This document shows, in pieces, positions 42,698 through 52,835 of a DNA stretch of 53,197 nt. The stretch is taken from the NCBI GenBank assembly GCA_002317155.1, contig DCIR01000086.1, positions 1 through 53,197 on the forward strand. The letters run 5' to 3'. The position numbers were made by a program, and so were the translations under genes. The stretch comes from Lachnospiraceae bacterium UBA1721. GTDB taxonomy: Bacteria > Bacillota > Clostridia > Lachnospirales > Lachnospiraceae. The notes beneath the pieces were generated by a model that was not told where the DNA came from, ran no database searches, and saw only the letters and a list, made by a program, of their open reading frames with translations. The stretch's first letter is position 1; each line of letters begins with the position of its first letter.

Positions 42698-44230
42698 ATG
42701 TATCGTATTATGACCGCCGATGAGGCAGCCGATATAATAAATGACGGAGATGTCATTTGTACTAATTCATTTTTGGGAATAGAGAATCCTGTAGAGCTTC
42801 ATGAGGCAATCTACAGAAGATACAAGGCTTGTGGAAGACCTAAGCATCTCACGATGGTTTCAAGTGCAGGCTTTGGAGTATGGGATGCAGAGAAGGCAGC
42901 GGAAGGATATATTCGCGATGGTGCAGTAGATAAGCTTATCTGCGGACATTTTGGAGCAATGTACAGCACGAAGATGTTAGTGCTTGAGAATCGTTTCGAA
43001 GCCTACAACCTTCCTTTGGGTTGCATTTCACATGCAATCAGGGCGCAGGCCGGTGGACTTCCGGGAGCTCTCTCTAAGGTGGGACTTGATATTTTTGTAG
43101 ATCCCAGAATCTCAGGCCCCGGAATTAATGATATTTCAAAAGATGACACACTTGTCAAAAATGTAGAGGTAGACGGTGAGGAATTTCTTTATTATAAGCT
43201 TCCTAAGATAACCGTAGCACTTATAAAAGGAACTGCAGCTGATACCAAGGGTAATATTTCTTTTGATAATATGTTTATCTCCGGCGATGCGCTTTCTATC
43301 TGTCAGGCTGTTAAGTCAAATGGCGGAAAGGTAATTGTGCAGGTTGATCGCGTGGTAAGCACACATTCTAGACCCAGAAATACAATTATTCCCGGATGTT
43401 TTGTTGATGCAATAGTAATGGTTAAGCCTGAGCCCAGACATGCGGCTTATGAGGCATTGACCGGTAATTTTGATATTCCTTATGAGCAGTGGCCCGATTG
43501 GAATGAGATGCTGGAGGGACGTACATCTACCAAGCCTTCTGCGGGTAATGTGGCCGCAGATATAATCGGAAGAAGAGCTTCGCAGGAGCTTAATCCGGAG
43601 GATATTGTTAATATTGGTGTCGGAATTCCGGAGCATGTATCCAAGTATGCGCGTATCAGCGGTATGCTTGATAAGGTTACACTGACTGTAGAGTCTGGTG
43701 GTATCGGAGGATTCCCCGCATCCGGTAAGGTGTTTGGTTCAGTAATCGGTGCCGAAGCTATGATTGATATGGCCAACCAGTTTGACCTGTATGATAACGG
43801 TGGACTTGATATCTGCTTCATGGGCGGAATAGAGGTTGATAAAGAAGGTAATGTAAATGCACACAGAGGCCCGGGAGCATTTGCGGGTGTAGGTGGATTT
43901 GCCAACATTACTGCCAAAACCAAGACTGTAGTATTTTGTCTGACCTTTAATACTAAGGGATTAGTGGTTGAAGAAAATGACGGAGCTGTCACAATTAAGC
44001 AGGAAGGTGAGGCGCCTAAGTTTGTAAATGAGGTGGCAAGTATCAGTTTTTCTGCAAAGAGAGCTCGTGTGAACAACCAGAAGGTGCTCTATGTAACAGA
44101 GCGTTGTGTATTTGAGCTAGCTGATGAGGGACTTAGACTTATCGAAGTATATCCCGGAGTGGATGTGGAAAGGGATGTACTGGCTAAGCTTCCATTCAAG
44201 GTGGAGATTGCAGAATATTTGCATTACTAG
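42698..44230 (+). CDS. Acyl-CoA:acetate/propionate CoA-transferase (Pct/YdiF-like)
   Basis: A 510-residue fused alpha-beta family I CoA-transferase, close in pattern to Clostridium propionicum Pct: ITADEAADIINDGDVICTNSF-type start, GLDIFVDPRISGPGINDI, VQVDRVV, IVNIGVGIPEHV and the catalytic Glu in LTVESGGIGGFPASGKVFG. The C-terminus TERCVFELADEGLRLIEVYPGVD is also shared. It moves CoA between short-chain acyl groups and acetate; in a butyrate or propionate producer this supports fermentation. The AGAGG site lies before ATG 42698. No other fermentation genes are adjacent. Confidence 0.9.
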   Translation: MYRIMTADEAADIINDGDVICTNSFLGIENPVELHEAIYRRYKACGRPKHLTMVSSAGFGVWDAEKAAEGYIRDGAVDKLICGHFGAMYSTKMLVLENRFEAYNLPLGCISHAIRAQAGGLPGALSKVGLDIFVDPRISGPGINDISKDDTLVKNVEVDGEEFLYYKLPKITVALIKGTAADTKGNISFDNMFISGDALSICQAVKSNGGKVIVQVDRVVSTHSRPRNTIIPGCFVDAIVMVKPEPRHAAYEALTGNFDIPYEQWPDWNEMLEGRTSTKPSAGNVAADIIGRRASQELNPEDIVNIGVGIPEHVSKYARISGMLDKVTLTVESGGIGGFPASGKVFGSVIGAEAMIDMANQFDLYDNGGLDICFMGGIEVDKEGNVNAHRGPGAFAGVGGFANITAKTKTVVFCLTFNTKGLVVEENDGAVTIKQEGEAPKFVNEVASISFSAKRARVNNQKVLYVTERCVFELADEGLRLIEVYPGVDVERDVLAKLPFKVEIAEYLHY

Positions 44231-44359
44231 GGGTTCCGGCACTTTTGTTCCCTCATCTTTTTGACGCTCATTTTTTTGAGATTCAGACATGTAATATCAG
44301 TATTTTAAGATTATATGTGATTTACCCAATGTGTTTTTACGCAGAAAGGAATTGCCGAA

Positions 44360-46291
44360 ATGAAGGACGGATTTATCAAGGTTGCAGCTGTTACACCCAA
44401 GGTTAAGGTGGCTGATACAGCATATAACGGTGAGAAAATCAGAGAATACATGAAAATTGCCGCTGATAGAGGAATTAAGATTCTTGTATTCCCGGAGCTT
44501 TGCATTACCGGATATACCTGCCAGGATTTGTTTTTTCAGGATACGCTTATTGAAGAGGCAAAAAAGGAACTGATTAAAATTGCAGAATTCAGCCGTGATT
44601 TGGATGGACTGTTTTTCGTGGGACTTCCCTATCAGTATAATGGCAAGCTGTATAATGTAGCAGCTGCTGTAAATAAGGGACGTATCCTCGGTATGGTGCC
44701 CAAGACTTTTTTACCTAATTATAATGAGTTCTATGAAGCCAGACATTTTCGTTCTGGAGCAGATTTGGATGACAGCGTTCAGATTGGATCCGATGATTGG
44801 TGTCCTATCAGAACAGATATACTCTTTGTATGTGAAGAGATGCCTGAGCTTAGCATAGGAGTGGAGCTCTGTGAGGATCTATGGGTTCCCAATCCTCCAA
44901 GCATACGCCATGCAATTGCAGGAGCTACCGTGATTGCCAACCTTTCTGCTTCTGATGAGATTATAGGTAAAAATTCTTACAGACGCGATTTGGTTAACGG
45001 ACAGTCTGCAAGACTTGTATGCGGATATATCTATGCGTCTGCAGGAGATGGAGAGTCTACTCAGGATGTGGTTTATTCAGGACATAATCTGATTGCGGAG
45101 AACGGAAGAATTCTTAGCGAGAGTAAGGAGTTTTCCGAAGAAATGATAGTCACTGAGCTGGATGTAAAGAGACTGATGGCCGACAGAAGGCGCATGACTA
45201 CTTTTGAGGTAGATAGCTACAGTTCAGATAAGAAATTCCATATTTCAGTGGATTTTAATATAGAGGCAGGCAAAACTGAACTTACACGTAGTGTGGCCCC
45301 TATGCCCTTTGTACCGAGTAGCAAGACCGATCGTGACAAGAGATGCGAGGAAATCCTTACAATTCAGGCTCGCGGACTTAAGAAAAGACTTGAGCACATC
45401 TGCTGTCAGAGCGCGGTTATAGGAATTTCCGGTGGTTTGGATTCTACACTGGCATTATTGGTTACTGTTAAAGCCTTCGATATGCTTGGAATGGATCATT
45501 CTAAAATATGTGCGGTTACTATGCCGGGATTCGGAACAACAGACAGAACTTATGACAATGCTGTCAGATTAATCAAGTGTCTTGGAGCAGATTTTAGAGA
45601 AATCAGTATTGTTCCTTCGGTTAAGCAGCATTTTGCAGATATTAATCATGATATAAATAATCACGACGTTACTTATGAGAATGGTCAGGCGAGAGAGCGT
45701 ACTCAGATACTGATGGATCTTGCCAACCAGACAAACGGAATCGTAATCGGTACCGGCGATTTGTCTGAGCTCGCACTTGGATGGGCTACCTACAATGGCG
45801 ATCATATGTCAATGTATGCGGTGAATGCGTCTATTCCCAAGACACTCGTGAGACATTTGGTTAATTATTATGCTGAGACTTGTGGCGATGATGTTTTAAG
45901 CACCACACTTCAGGATGTATTGGATACACCGGTATCACCTGAACTGCTTCCTCCCAAGGATGGAGTGATTTCTCAGAAGACAGAGGATTTGGTCGGCCCT
46001 TATGAGCTTCACGACTTTTTCCTCTATAATATGCTTCGTTGCTGCTTTAGTCCTTCCAAGATATACAGACTTGCACTGGTTGCTTTCGAAAGAACCTATG
46101 ATGCAGAGTTTATTCTCAAGTGGGAAAAGGTATTTTACCGCAGATTCTTTGCACAGCATTTTAAGCGTAGCTGTCTTCCTGACGGACCCAAGGTTGGTAC
46201 TGTGGCGGTATCTCCGAGAGGGGACTTAAGAATGCCTTCGGATGCATGTGCCCGAATCTGGTTGGATGAACTTGAAAAATTGACTGTTTAG
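44360..46291 (+). CDS. nadE: Glutamine-dependent NAD+ synthetase
   Basis: A 643-residue two-domain enzyme. The N-terminal nitrilase-type glutaminase has Glu46 (FPELCITGYTCQDL), the Lys in PKTFLPNYNEFYE (about 115) and Cys171 (VELCEDLWVP). The C-terminal synthetase has the PP-loop GISGGLDSTLAL (about 356-367) and GTGDLSELALGWATYNGDHM. It makes NAD+ from nicotinate adenine dinucleotide, ATP and glutamine. The length is typical of the long NadE form. The AAAGGA site lies before ATG 44360. Confidence 0.97.
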   Translation: MKDGFIKVAAVTPKVKVADTAYNGEKIREYMKIAADRGIKILVFPELCITGYTCQDLFFQDTLIEEAKKELIKIAEFSRDLDGLFFVGLPYQYNGKLYNVAAAVNKGRILGMVPKTFLPNYNEFYEARHFRSGADLDDSVQIGSDDWCPIRTDILFVCEEMPELSIGVELCEDLWVPNPPSIRHAIAGATVIANLSASDEIIGKNSYRRDLVNGQSARLVCGYIYASAGDGESTQDVVYSGHNLIAENGRILSESKEFSEEMIVTELDVKRLMADRRRMTTFEVDSYSSDKKFHISVDFNIEAGKTELTRSVAPMPFVPSSKTDRDKRCEEILTIQARGLKKRLEHICCQSAVIGISGGLDSTLALLVTVKAFDMLGMDHSKICAVTMPGFGTTDRTYDNAVRLIKCLGADFREISIVPSVKQHFADINHDINNHDVTYENGQARERTQILMDLANQTNGIVIGTGDLSELALGWATYNGDHMSMYAVNASIPKTLVRHLVNYYAETCGDDVLSTTLQDVLDTPVSPELLPPKDGVISQKTEDLVGPYELHDFFLYNMLRCCFSPSKIYRLALVAFERTYDAEFILKWEKVFYRRFFAQHFKRSCLPDGPKVGTVAVSPRGDLRMPSDACARIWLDELEKLTV

Positions 46292-46352
46292 TGGGATAAT
46301 CTACGAATGTTATATCAATTCCAAGAGGGAATGGGATTAGGAGATTTTATTA

Positions 46353-47576
46353 ATGAAAAAGAAAGTATTACTTGCTATTCTGGCGCTTGTTTCAGCAGTA
46401 GCAATAACAGCCTGCACGGTGGATGGTGAGCCTGTGAGCAGTCTTAACAATCAGGGTCAGAGTATTTCAATGCCTATTAATGACGGAGGAACTACTCCTA
46501 CGGTAACACCCGGCAATATTGATGATCTCGATACGGATGAGCTTAACGGAATGCCTGTTATCGGAGAGCGTACTGAAGTAAACGGAATGATGCAGAGTTA
46601 TCTTACCGGTGAGTGGAAAACGGCAAGTGTTGTCAACAGACGTCCTATGGCAGTCATGATTCCCAATAATAAGGCAGCACTTCCTCAGTATGGAATATCA
46701 TATGCCAGCGTTATCTACGAGGCACCGATGGAAGCTCTCAGCTGTACCAGACTTATGGGTATTTTTGAGGATTATGATTCTCTTGACCATATCGGACCTG
46801 TACGAAGCAGCCGTCTTTACTTCCTTGAAGAGGCGATGAGCTATGATGCTATTTACTGCAACTGGGGACTTGCGGTTCCGTATGTTGGACCGGTAATCAA
46901 TACCGACCGTGTAGATAATATTTCTGCAGCTGTAGCCGGAATCGATAATCCTTCAGATGAGGCATTTACCAGAGATGAAAATCGTAGAGCAATGGGCTAT
47001 GCGATTGAGTACACCGGTATCATGACAATTGACGGTTACAATCAGGCGGTTCAGCGTCAGGGATATTCAACAACCAGACGTAGTAATTATGAGTCTACAT
47101 TTGTATTTGCGCAGGATGGTTTTTTAGCTACTTATGATGATGGTATCACAGCAAATACAATTGCTCCTGCAGGACTCGATGCTTCTTCCGGTGTGGATGG
47201 TGGTTTTGCTAATGCCAGACCTTATTTTGTATATAATTCGACAGATCATCTGTATTACAGATATCAGTATGGCGAGCCTCAGATGGATGAACAGAACAAT
47301 ACACAGCTTGCTGTTACAAATGTAGTATTCATGTATGTGGAGTGGGCTGTACTTGATAACAACGGTTATCTTGTAATGCTTACAAACGGAACAGGCGCAG
47401 GTTATGTATTTACTAACGGTAAATGTATTCCTGCTACTTGGACTCGTGATGAATTTGACAGTTCAGCATGTCATTATTACGCTCAGAACCATGAAGAGAT
47501 AGTATTCAATCAGGGAAAGACTTGGGTATGTCTCATCCCTAATGATTGTGCAGCCGGTGCTTATGTTTCTGAATAA
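46353..47576 (+). CDS. DUF3048 lipoprotein (YerB-like)
   Basis: A 407-residue lipoprotein with lipobox ITAC (Cys near 21), a Ser/Thr/Pro-rich linker, and the DUF3048 domain: RRPMAVMIPNNKAALPQYGISYASVIYEAPMEALSCTRLMGIFEDYDSLDHIGPVRSSRLYF, with the C-terminal part WVCLIPND. The Bacillus homologue YerB is a surface lipoprotein of unclear role. The export signal is clear. A TAGGAG site lies before ATG 46353. Confidence 0.92.
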   Translation: MKKKVLLAILALVSAVAITACTVDGEPVSSLNNQGQSISMPINDGGTTPTVTPGNIDDLDTDELNGMPVIGERTEVNGMMQSYLTGEWKTASVVNRRPMAVMIPNNKAALPQYGISYASVIYEAPMEALSCTRLMGIFEDYDSLDHIGPVRSSRLYFLEEAMSYDAIYCNWGLAVPYVGPVINTDRVDNISAAVAGIDNPSDEAFTRDENRRAMGYAIEYTGIMTIDGYNQAVQRQGYSTTRRSNYESTFVFAQDGFLATYDDGITANTIAPAGLDASSGVDGGFANARPYFVYNSTDHLYYRYQYGEPQMDEQNNTQLAVTNVVFMYVEWAVLDNNGYLVMLTNGTGAGYVFTNGKCIPATWTRDEFDSSACHYYAQNHEEIVFNQGKTWVCLIPNDCAAGAYVSE

Positions 47577-47580
47577 ATTG

Positions 47581-47612
47581 ATAGGGAGCTCTCTGATTCG
47601 GGGGCTCCCTAT
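47581..47612 (+). terminator. Stem-loop after the DUF3048 gene
   Basis: ATAGGGAGC (47581-47589) and GCTCCCTAT (47604-47612) form a perfect 9-bp stem with a 14-nt loop, right after the stop codon. The T-run is weak (ATTATG), so termination is probable but not certain. Confidence 0.65.
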
Positions 47613-47659
47613 ATTATGTAATAGGGAATGAGATTCTATTAGTAATTGGGGATTAGGGT

Positions 47660-48958
47660 ATGAATATTCGTCTTTATAATGCTAGGATTCTGACCATGGA
47701 AAAGGGGAGAGATATTTTCCGCGGTGAGGTTTGGGTTAAAAATGATAAAATAGTGTACGTGGCGACAAATGAGGAGCTTAAAGCAATCGATTCCAAGAAG
47801 CTGCCGCGTATTACCTGGGACTATGAGCTGGATTGCAATGATGACCTGCTTATGCCTGGACTGAAGGATGCACATACGCATTCGGGAATGACTTTTTTAA
47901 GATCTTATGCGGATGATCTTCCTCTTCACGAATGGCTGTATGAAAAAGTGTTCCCTTATGAGGCAAAGCTTACACCCGAGGATATATACGAGCTTACCCG
48001 CCTGGCAGTGATGGAATATGTCACCGGCGGTATCACCTCTATTTTTGATATGTATCTAACCCCCGATACCATTGCCGAGGCCTGCATGGATACAGGTATG
48101 CGTTGCGTTCTGTGTGGCAATGTCAATGACCATACTTCCACACCCGAAAAAATGTCGGATGAGTATCAGAGACTTAATAACGTAAGTCCGTTAATCACGT
48201 ATCAGCTGGGATTTCATGCAGAATATACCTGCAGTAAGGATTTGATATATAGAATTTCATCTTTGGCGCACAGATTCCGTGCACCTGTGTACTGTCACAT
48301 GAGCGAGACAGAGGCGGAAGTGGCAGCATGTAGGGAAAAATACGGAATGTCACCGGCATTCTTTTTGGATTCAATGGGAATATTTGAATTCGGTGGCGGT
48401 GTATTTCATGGTGTGGTATTGGATGACCATGATATTGATTTGCTCAGAATGCGCAGAGTATCGGTTATAACCAATCCTGCTTCTAACTTAAAGCTTGCAA
48501 GCGGAATAGCTCCCATAGCCAAGCTCGACAGAAAGAAGATAAATGTTGCCATAGGTACAGACGGAGCTGCGAGTAATAACGCACTGGATATGTTCCGTGA
48601 AATGTATCTTACCTCAGCTCTCAGTAAAATATATGAAAAAGATGCGGCCAGCCTTGATGCGGTAAGAGTTCTTAGAATGGCTACGGTTCATGGTGCTAAG
48701 GCCATGAAAATTAAGGCAGATGTTTTGGCCAAGGGCAAGCTTGCAGATATTATTTTAATAAATATGCACGAGCCGAATATGCAGCCCGAAAACAATATAG
48801 TTAAAAATCTGGTATACAGCGGAAATAAGAGTAATGTAAGAATGACCATGGTTGGTGGCAAAGTACTCTATAAGGACGGAACATATAATATAGGTGTAAG
48901 TCCTGAGACCGTATACAAAAATTGCAATGAAATTGCAGACAGAATATTGAGACAATAG
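47660..48958 (+). CDS. Amidohydrolase/deaminase (MtaD/guanine deaminase type)
   Basis: A 432-residue amidohydrolase-superfamily enzyme. Metal ligands are DAHTHSGM (about 73-80), the His in FHAEYTC, YCHMSETEAEV, and the Asp in IGTDGAASNNALDMF. FLRSYADDLPLHEWLYEKVFPYEAKLT is the substrate-loop pattern of 5'-methylthioadenosine/S-adenosylhomocysteine deaminases and related cytosine or guanine deaminases. It probably deaminates a purine nucleoside or base; the exact substrate is not decidable. It lies between a terminator and exonuclease III, with GGGGATTAGGG upstream. Confidence 0.88.
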   Translation: MNIRLYNARILTMEKGRDIFRGEVWVKNDKIVYVATNEELKAIDSKKLPRITWDYELDCNDDLLMPGLKDAHTHSGMTFLRSYADDLPLHEWLYEKVFPYEAKLTPEDIYELTRLAVMEYVTGGITSIFDMYLTPDTIAEACMDTGMRCVLCGNVNDHTSTPEKMSDEYQRLNNVSPLITYQLGFHAEYTCSKDLIYRISSLAHRFRAPVYCHMSETEAEVAACREKYGMSPAFFLDSMGIFEFGGGVFHGVVLDDHDIDLLRMRRVSVITNPASNLKLASGIAPIAKLDRKKINVAIGTDGAASNNALDMFREMYLTSALSKIYEKDAASLDAVRVLRMATVHGAKAMKIKADVLAKGKLADIILINMHEPNMQPENNIVKNLVYSGNKSNVRMTMVGGKVLYKDGTYNIGVSPETVYKNCNEIADRILRQ

Positions 48959-49027
48959 AGTTTGCAGATAATAATGACAGCAGATTATAGGGCAGAGGAT
49001 AACTAATACAGCGAGGTTTATTAATAT

Positions 49028-49780
49028 ATGAAATTTATATCATGGAATGTTAACGGATTACGTGCAATAGTCGGTAAGGATTTTATGGAGTCCTTCAATA
49101 AGCTTGATGCTGATATTTTTTGTCTTCAGGAGACCAAGCTTCAGGCAGGTCAGATTGAGATGGATCTTCCCGGATATAAGCAGTATTGGAATTATGCTGA
49201 GAAAAAGGGTTATAGTGGAACTGCTGTATTTACCAAGAAAGAGCCTATATCTGTAAGTTACGGAATCGGAATCGAGCAGCATGATCATGAGGGTCGTGTG
49301 ATTACTCTTGAGTTTGAGGATTTCTATTTTATGACGGTATACGTTCCCAACTCGCAAAATGAGCTTCAAAGACTCGATTACAGACAGGAGTGGGAGGCGG
49401 ATTTCCTTGCATATATTCTCAAGCTTGAAGAGAAAAAACCTGTAATCTATTGTGGAGACTTAAACGTAGCACATAAGGAAATTGACCTTAAGAATCCGTC
49501 GTCAAATCATCATAATGCGGGATTTACAGACGAAGAGAGAGGCTGTTTTACCACCACACTTGAAAGTGGATATATCGACACCTTCAGATATTTTTATCCC
49601 GATCGTAAAGACATCTATTCTTGGTGGTCATACAGATTTCATGCGCGTGAGAAGAATGCAGGGTGGCGTATTGACTATTTTGTAGCTTCAGAAAAGCTTA
49701 AGGACAGACTTAAGAGCGCAGATATTCATTGTGATATTACCGGTTCGGACCACTGTCCTGTGGAGCTGGTGATTGAATAA
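49028..49780 (+). CDS. xth: Exodeoxyribonuclease III
   Basis: A 250-residue AP endonuclease/exonuclease III of the ExoA type. FISWNVNGLRAIVGKDF at the N-terminus, IFCLQETKLQ with the metal-binding Glu (about 30-39), YCGDLNVAHKEIDL with the catalytic Asp and Asn, GWRIDYFVASE, and GSDHCPVEL with the catalytic His are all present. It repairs abasic sites in DNA. The length is typical. Confidence 0.96.
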   Translation: MKFISWNVNGLRAIVGKDFMESFNKLDADIFCLQETKLQAGQIEMDLPGYKQYWNYAEKKGYSGTAVFTKKEPISVSYGIGIEQHDHEGRVITLEFEDFYFMTVYVPNSQNELQRLDYRQEWEADFLAYILKLEEKKPVIYCGDLNVAHKEIDLKNPSSNHHNAGFTDEERGCFTTTLESGYIDTFRYFYPDRKDIYSWWSYRFHAREKNAGWRIDYFVASEKLKDRLKSADIHCDITGSDHCPVELVIE

Positions 49781-49849
49781 TCCTTGTGTAAATATCGGGC
49801 ATACCATAATATAGAGTGTGCAGAATAAATTAGTTAGGAAAAAGATTTA

Positions 49850-51952
49850 ATGTATCAGGATGATGAACTTCAGGGAACCATGGAATTGCAGGAGCGATTT
49901 GAAAAAGCATACCAGGTTGCCTATGAGAAGCTTTGTGACCGTAACAATCCGGTTAACATGAAAAAGCTTGATAAAAAAATCAATTCTACAAAAAATATAG
50001 TTCGAAATGCTTTTTACGGATACCAGTATGCGGATTTGTATCCCCGTGTTTTGGCGATGAAGGCATCGGTATCACTTCAGCCGCAGGGACAGCGTCAGCA
50101 CATGGAGATGGATATGAATAATCTTATCCTTACCATAGCGCGCAAGGACTGGGAGATGCTTGCCATCAGCAGAAGTGATGAGGCGATTGCCAGTTATGTG
50201 GATTACATATCTGAGGCTAAGAACAGATATATAGTAACAAAGGCTGCTCCTATCGAGGAGAAATTCAAGAAGTTCTACGACAGAAGAATAAAGCGTCAGA
50301 TTATGGGTCTGGTTCAGACTGACCCTACAGCTGAGTATGTTGAGACCAGGGCGATGACAAGAAGATTTCATTTGCATGTGGGACCGACCAACTCAGGTAA
50401 GACCTATGAAGCTATTCAGCAGCTTAAAAACGCTCAGCACGGTGTATATCTCTCACCGCTCCGTCTGCTGGCGCTTGAAGTATATGATACCTTGAATGAT
50501 GCGGGAACTCCCACTTCAATGAAGACAGGTGAGGAACACATCACGGTTGAAGACAGCAGAGTAATATCGCAGACAGTCGAGACACTTAATCTTGATGATA
50601 AATATGACATTGCTGTCATAGATGAGTGCCAGATGATATCGGACAGAGAAAGAGGTGCGGCATGGTCGCGCGCTATCCTCGGCATTAAGGCTGATGATAT
50701 ATATCTTCTTTCAAGTGATAATGTCACGGAACTTCTCACGGAGATTATAGAAACCTGTGGGGATGTGGCTGATATCACACATCATGAGAGAAAGACCGGA
50801 CTTGTTGTTGAAAATGAGCCATTTATTTTGAGTGAAGACAACAAGATTACACGTAGTCAGATTCATCCCGGAGACTGTTACATATTGTTCTCTAAAAAAC
50901 GTGTGCTCGATCTTGCGGCGCGTTTTGAAATGATGGGAATCAAGGCAAGCGTAATATACGGAAAGCTCCCGCCTGAGACCAGAAAATCTGAGGTAAGACG
51001 TTTTGCATCAGGTGAGACACAGATTGTTATTTCCACCGATGCTATCGGAATGGGAATCAATCTTCCTATTCAGAGAATTATTTTTGCGGAGAGCTGGAAA
51101 TTTGATGGTCAGGTGCGCCGCGATTTGAAGGCTGATGAGATTTTGCAGATTGCAGGCCGTGCCGGACGTTTTGGAAAATACGATATCGGATACGTTAATA
51201 CTACCGATGAAAAATTCCTTCCGACGCTTAAAAAGACTATAGGCAAACCACTTCCTCAGGTAAAGGAAGCAATCCTTGGATTCCCCAGAATGCTTGCCGG
51301 TCTGGATGCTTCGTTGGATGAGATACTTACCGTATGGTACAACATTCGTCCTCAGAAGCCTTATGAGAAGATGAAGATAGACAGAATGCTTACTCTGTAC
51401 AAAACACTTAAAGATCAGAGTTTGGATTTTGATTTAATATACGGTGATACTGAGAATAAAAAGGATATCATCTATGATATGATTTCCTGCCCTATCGATG
51501 AAGGTAATCCGAGGGTGCTTGATCAGTGGGTTGAGTATTGTCTTACATATGCAGCAGATATATCTTTGACCAAGCCTTCTTATCCCCGAATGGGACAGGA
51601 ACTCGAGCGCTTGGAGACATATTACAAGCTTCTTGAGCTGTATCATCTGTTCTCTGTCCACATGGGCAAGATTATGGATGAAGAGTGGCTCATGGAGGAA
51701 AAAAAGAACACCGAGCTTGCTATAGAGGACTATCTGAGCGGTAATAAGAAGAAGTTCATCAAGAGATGCAAGGACTGTGGAAGACAGCTTCCGATGGGTC
51801 ATAGTTTTGAACGCTGCGAGGCGTGCAGAGAAGTGTTTGATGCTATGCGCGGAATACCCGGATATCGTTTCGGAGCAAAAGGCTCTAACGGTAAAGGAAA
51901 AGGTGGACGCGGCGGTCATGGTGGCAGAGGCGGCCACGGAAGAAGACATTAA
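49850..51952 (+). CDS. SUV3-like DExH RNA helicase with zinc knuckle and Gly/Arg/His tail
   Basis: A 700-residue helicase. Motif I FHLHVGPTNSGKTYEA (about 173-188) and the SPLRLLALE motif, motif II VIDECQMISDRERGAAW (about 256-272), and motif VI QIAGRAGRFGKY identify the SUV3/SUPV3L1 family, best known as the mitochondrial degradosome helicase. The N-terminal 170 residues are helical. The C-terminus adds a four-Cys module (CKDCGRQLPMGHSFERCEAC, about 641-660) and a tail of Gly-Arg-His repeats (about 680-700). It probably unwinds structured RNA during decay (inference from the family). A strong terminator follows. Confidence 0.9.
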   Translation: MYQDDELQGTMELQERFEKAYQVAYEKLCDRNNPVNMKKLDKKINSTKNIVRNAFYGYQYADLYPRVLAMKASVSLQPQGQRQHMEMDMNNLILTIARKDWEMLAISRSDEAIASYVDYISEAKNRYIVTKAAPIEEKFKKFYDRRIKRQIMGLVQTDPTAEYVETRAMTRRFHLHVGPTNSGKTYEAIQQLKNAQHGVYLSPLRLLALEVYDTLNDAGTPTSMKTGEEHITVEDSRVISQTVETLNLDDKYDIAVIDECQMISDRERGAAWSRAILGIKADDIYLLSSDNVTELLTEIIETCGDVADITHHERKTGLVVENEPFILSEDNKITRSQIHPGDCYILFSKKRVLDLAARFEMMGIKASVIYGKLPPETRKSEVRRFASGETQIVISTDAIGMGINLPIQRIIFAESWKFDGQVRRDLKADEILQIAGRAGRFGKYDIGYVNTTDEKFLPTLKKTIGKPLPQVKEAILGFPRMLAGLDASLDEILTVWYNIRPQKPYEKMKIDRMLTLYKTLKDQSLDFDLIYGDTENKKDIIYDMISCPIDEGNPRVLDQWVEYCLTYAADISLTKPSYPRMGQELERLETYYKLLELYHLFSVHMGKIMDEEWLMEEKKNTELAIEDYLSGNKKKFIKRCKDCGRQLPMGHSFERCEACREVFDAMRGIPGYRFGAKGSNGKGKGGRGGHGGRGGHGRRH

Positions 51953-51958
51953 AATAAA

Positions 51959-52004
51959 AAGGAGTAGGCACATATTGAGAAGATTTCTCAAATGCCTGCT
52001 CCTT
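51959..52004. terminator. Bidirectional terminator between the helicase and the ABC permease
   Basis: AAGGAGTAGGCA (51959-51970) pairs with TGCCTGCTCCTT (51993-52004; one G-T pair). The loop holds a second hairpin (TTGAGA/TCTCAA). A-rich and T-rich flanks allow use in both directions by these convergent genes. Confidence 0.88.
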
Positions 52005-52058
52005 ATTTATGTTTATTCTTTTTGGTGACTAATCCTTTAGTGTCTAGCCTTTTTGCGT

Positions 52059-52835
52059 CTATTTTTTTACTGTAATTCGATCCGGTGCTTCCAGCGAAAG
52101 CTTTTTAATCAATAGCTTGAGTAAAGTTACTATTATTTTTTCACATATAATGCTCAGAATTACCAAAACTACGGTCCAGGCGAGGAGATCGTCGGTGTCC
52201 AAATATGTTTTGGATAAGTAGAGCTTTTGGCCGATGGATCCTTTGGGAGTGCCGATTATTTCGGCGGCGATGCCTGCTTTCCAGGCCATACCTATTGTTA
52301 CCGTACATGCAGATATCAGATGCGGTGCGACCTGAGGAAGTGTGATGTATCGAAAACGTTGCATGAAGCCGGCGCCTGATACCATTGCTGCTTCCTCCAG
52401 TTCTTTGTCTCTGGAGCGTATGCCTGTCAGCATGTTTTGGTAGATGACGGGCAGAACAATCAGAAATGAAATAAATGCTGAGAGATTGGCGCTGGATAGC
52501 CAGATGAGGCAAATCACTACTATAGAGGCTACAGGGACTGAGCGCACAGTCACCATATAAGGCCATAAAAGAGACTCTATAATTTTTGATTTTGACGACA
52601 ATACGGCTAGTATTATACCGGCTATCAATCCTGAGAAGAATCCTATGAGAATACGCAGAAGTGAAAAAGCAACAGATTCCCAGAACCCTTCTTCAAGCCA
52701 GATTGTACCCAAACGTTTAATAACTGACAATGGTGTCACAATCAATATTGATGTATCAATCACCATCGCCAGAATCTGCCATAGGAGTAGTGCTATTAAA
52801 ACCGCTATGAACTTGTAGATTATGTTTTTGCGCAT
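52059..52835 (-). CDS. ABC transporter permease (SsuC/TauC type)
   Basis: A 258-residue permease with about six helices. The EAA loop is KELEEAAMVSGAGFMQRFRYITLPQVAPHL. SVPVASIVVICLIWLS and GMAWKAGIAAEIIGTPKGSIGQ match the nitrate/sulfonate/thiamine-precursor subfamily. It would import the ligand delivered by a NitT/TauT-like binding protein, such as the orphan at 12869. ATG 52835 is chosen because AAGGG lies 7 nt upstream; a GTG 24 nt earlier has no such site. The cognate ATPase is not in the window. Confidence 0.92.
   Translation of the reverse strand: MRKNIIYKFIAVLIALLLWQILAMVIDTSILIVTPLSVIKRLGTIWLEEGFWESVAFSLLRILIGFFSGLIAGIILAVLSSKSKIIESLLWPYMVTVRSVPVASIVVICLIWLSSANLSAFISFLIVLPVIYQNMLTGIRSRDKELEEAAMVSGAGFMQRFRYITLPQVAPHLISACTVTIGMAWKAGIAAEIIGTPKGSIGQKLYLSKTYLDTDDLLAWTVVLVILSIICEKIIVTLLKLLIKKLSLEAPDRITVKK

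Noticed and set aside
43480..44076. A 198-codon minus-strand frame opposite the CoA-transferase
   Set aside because: Ser/Thr/Pro/Leu-rich shadow of a conserved gene, no start signal.
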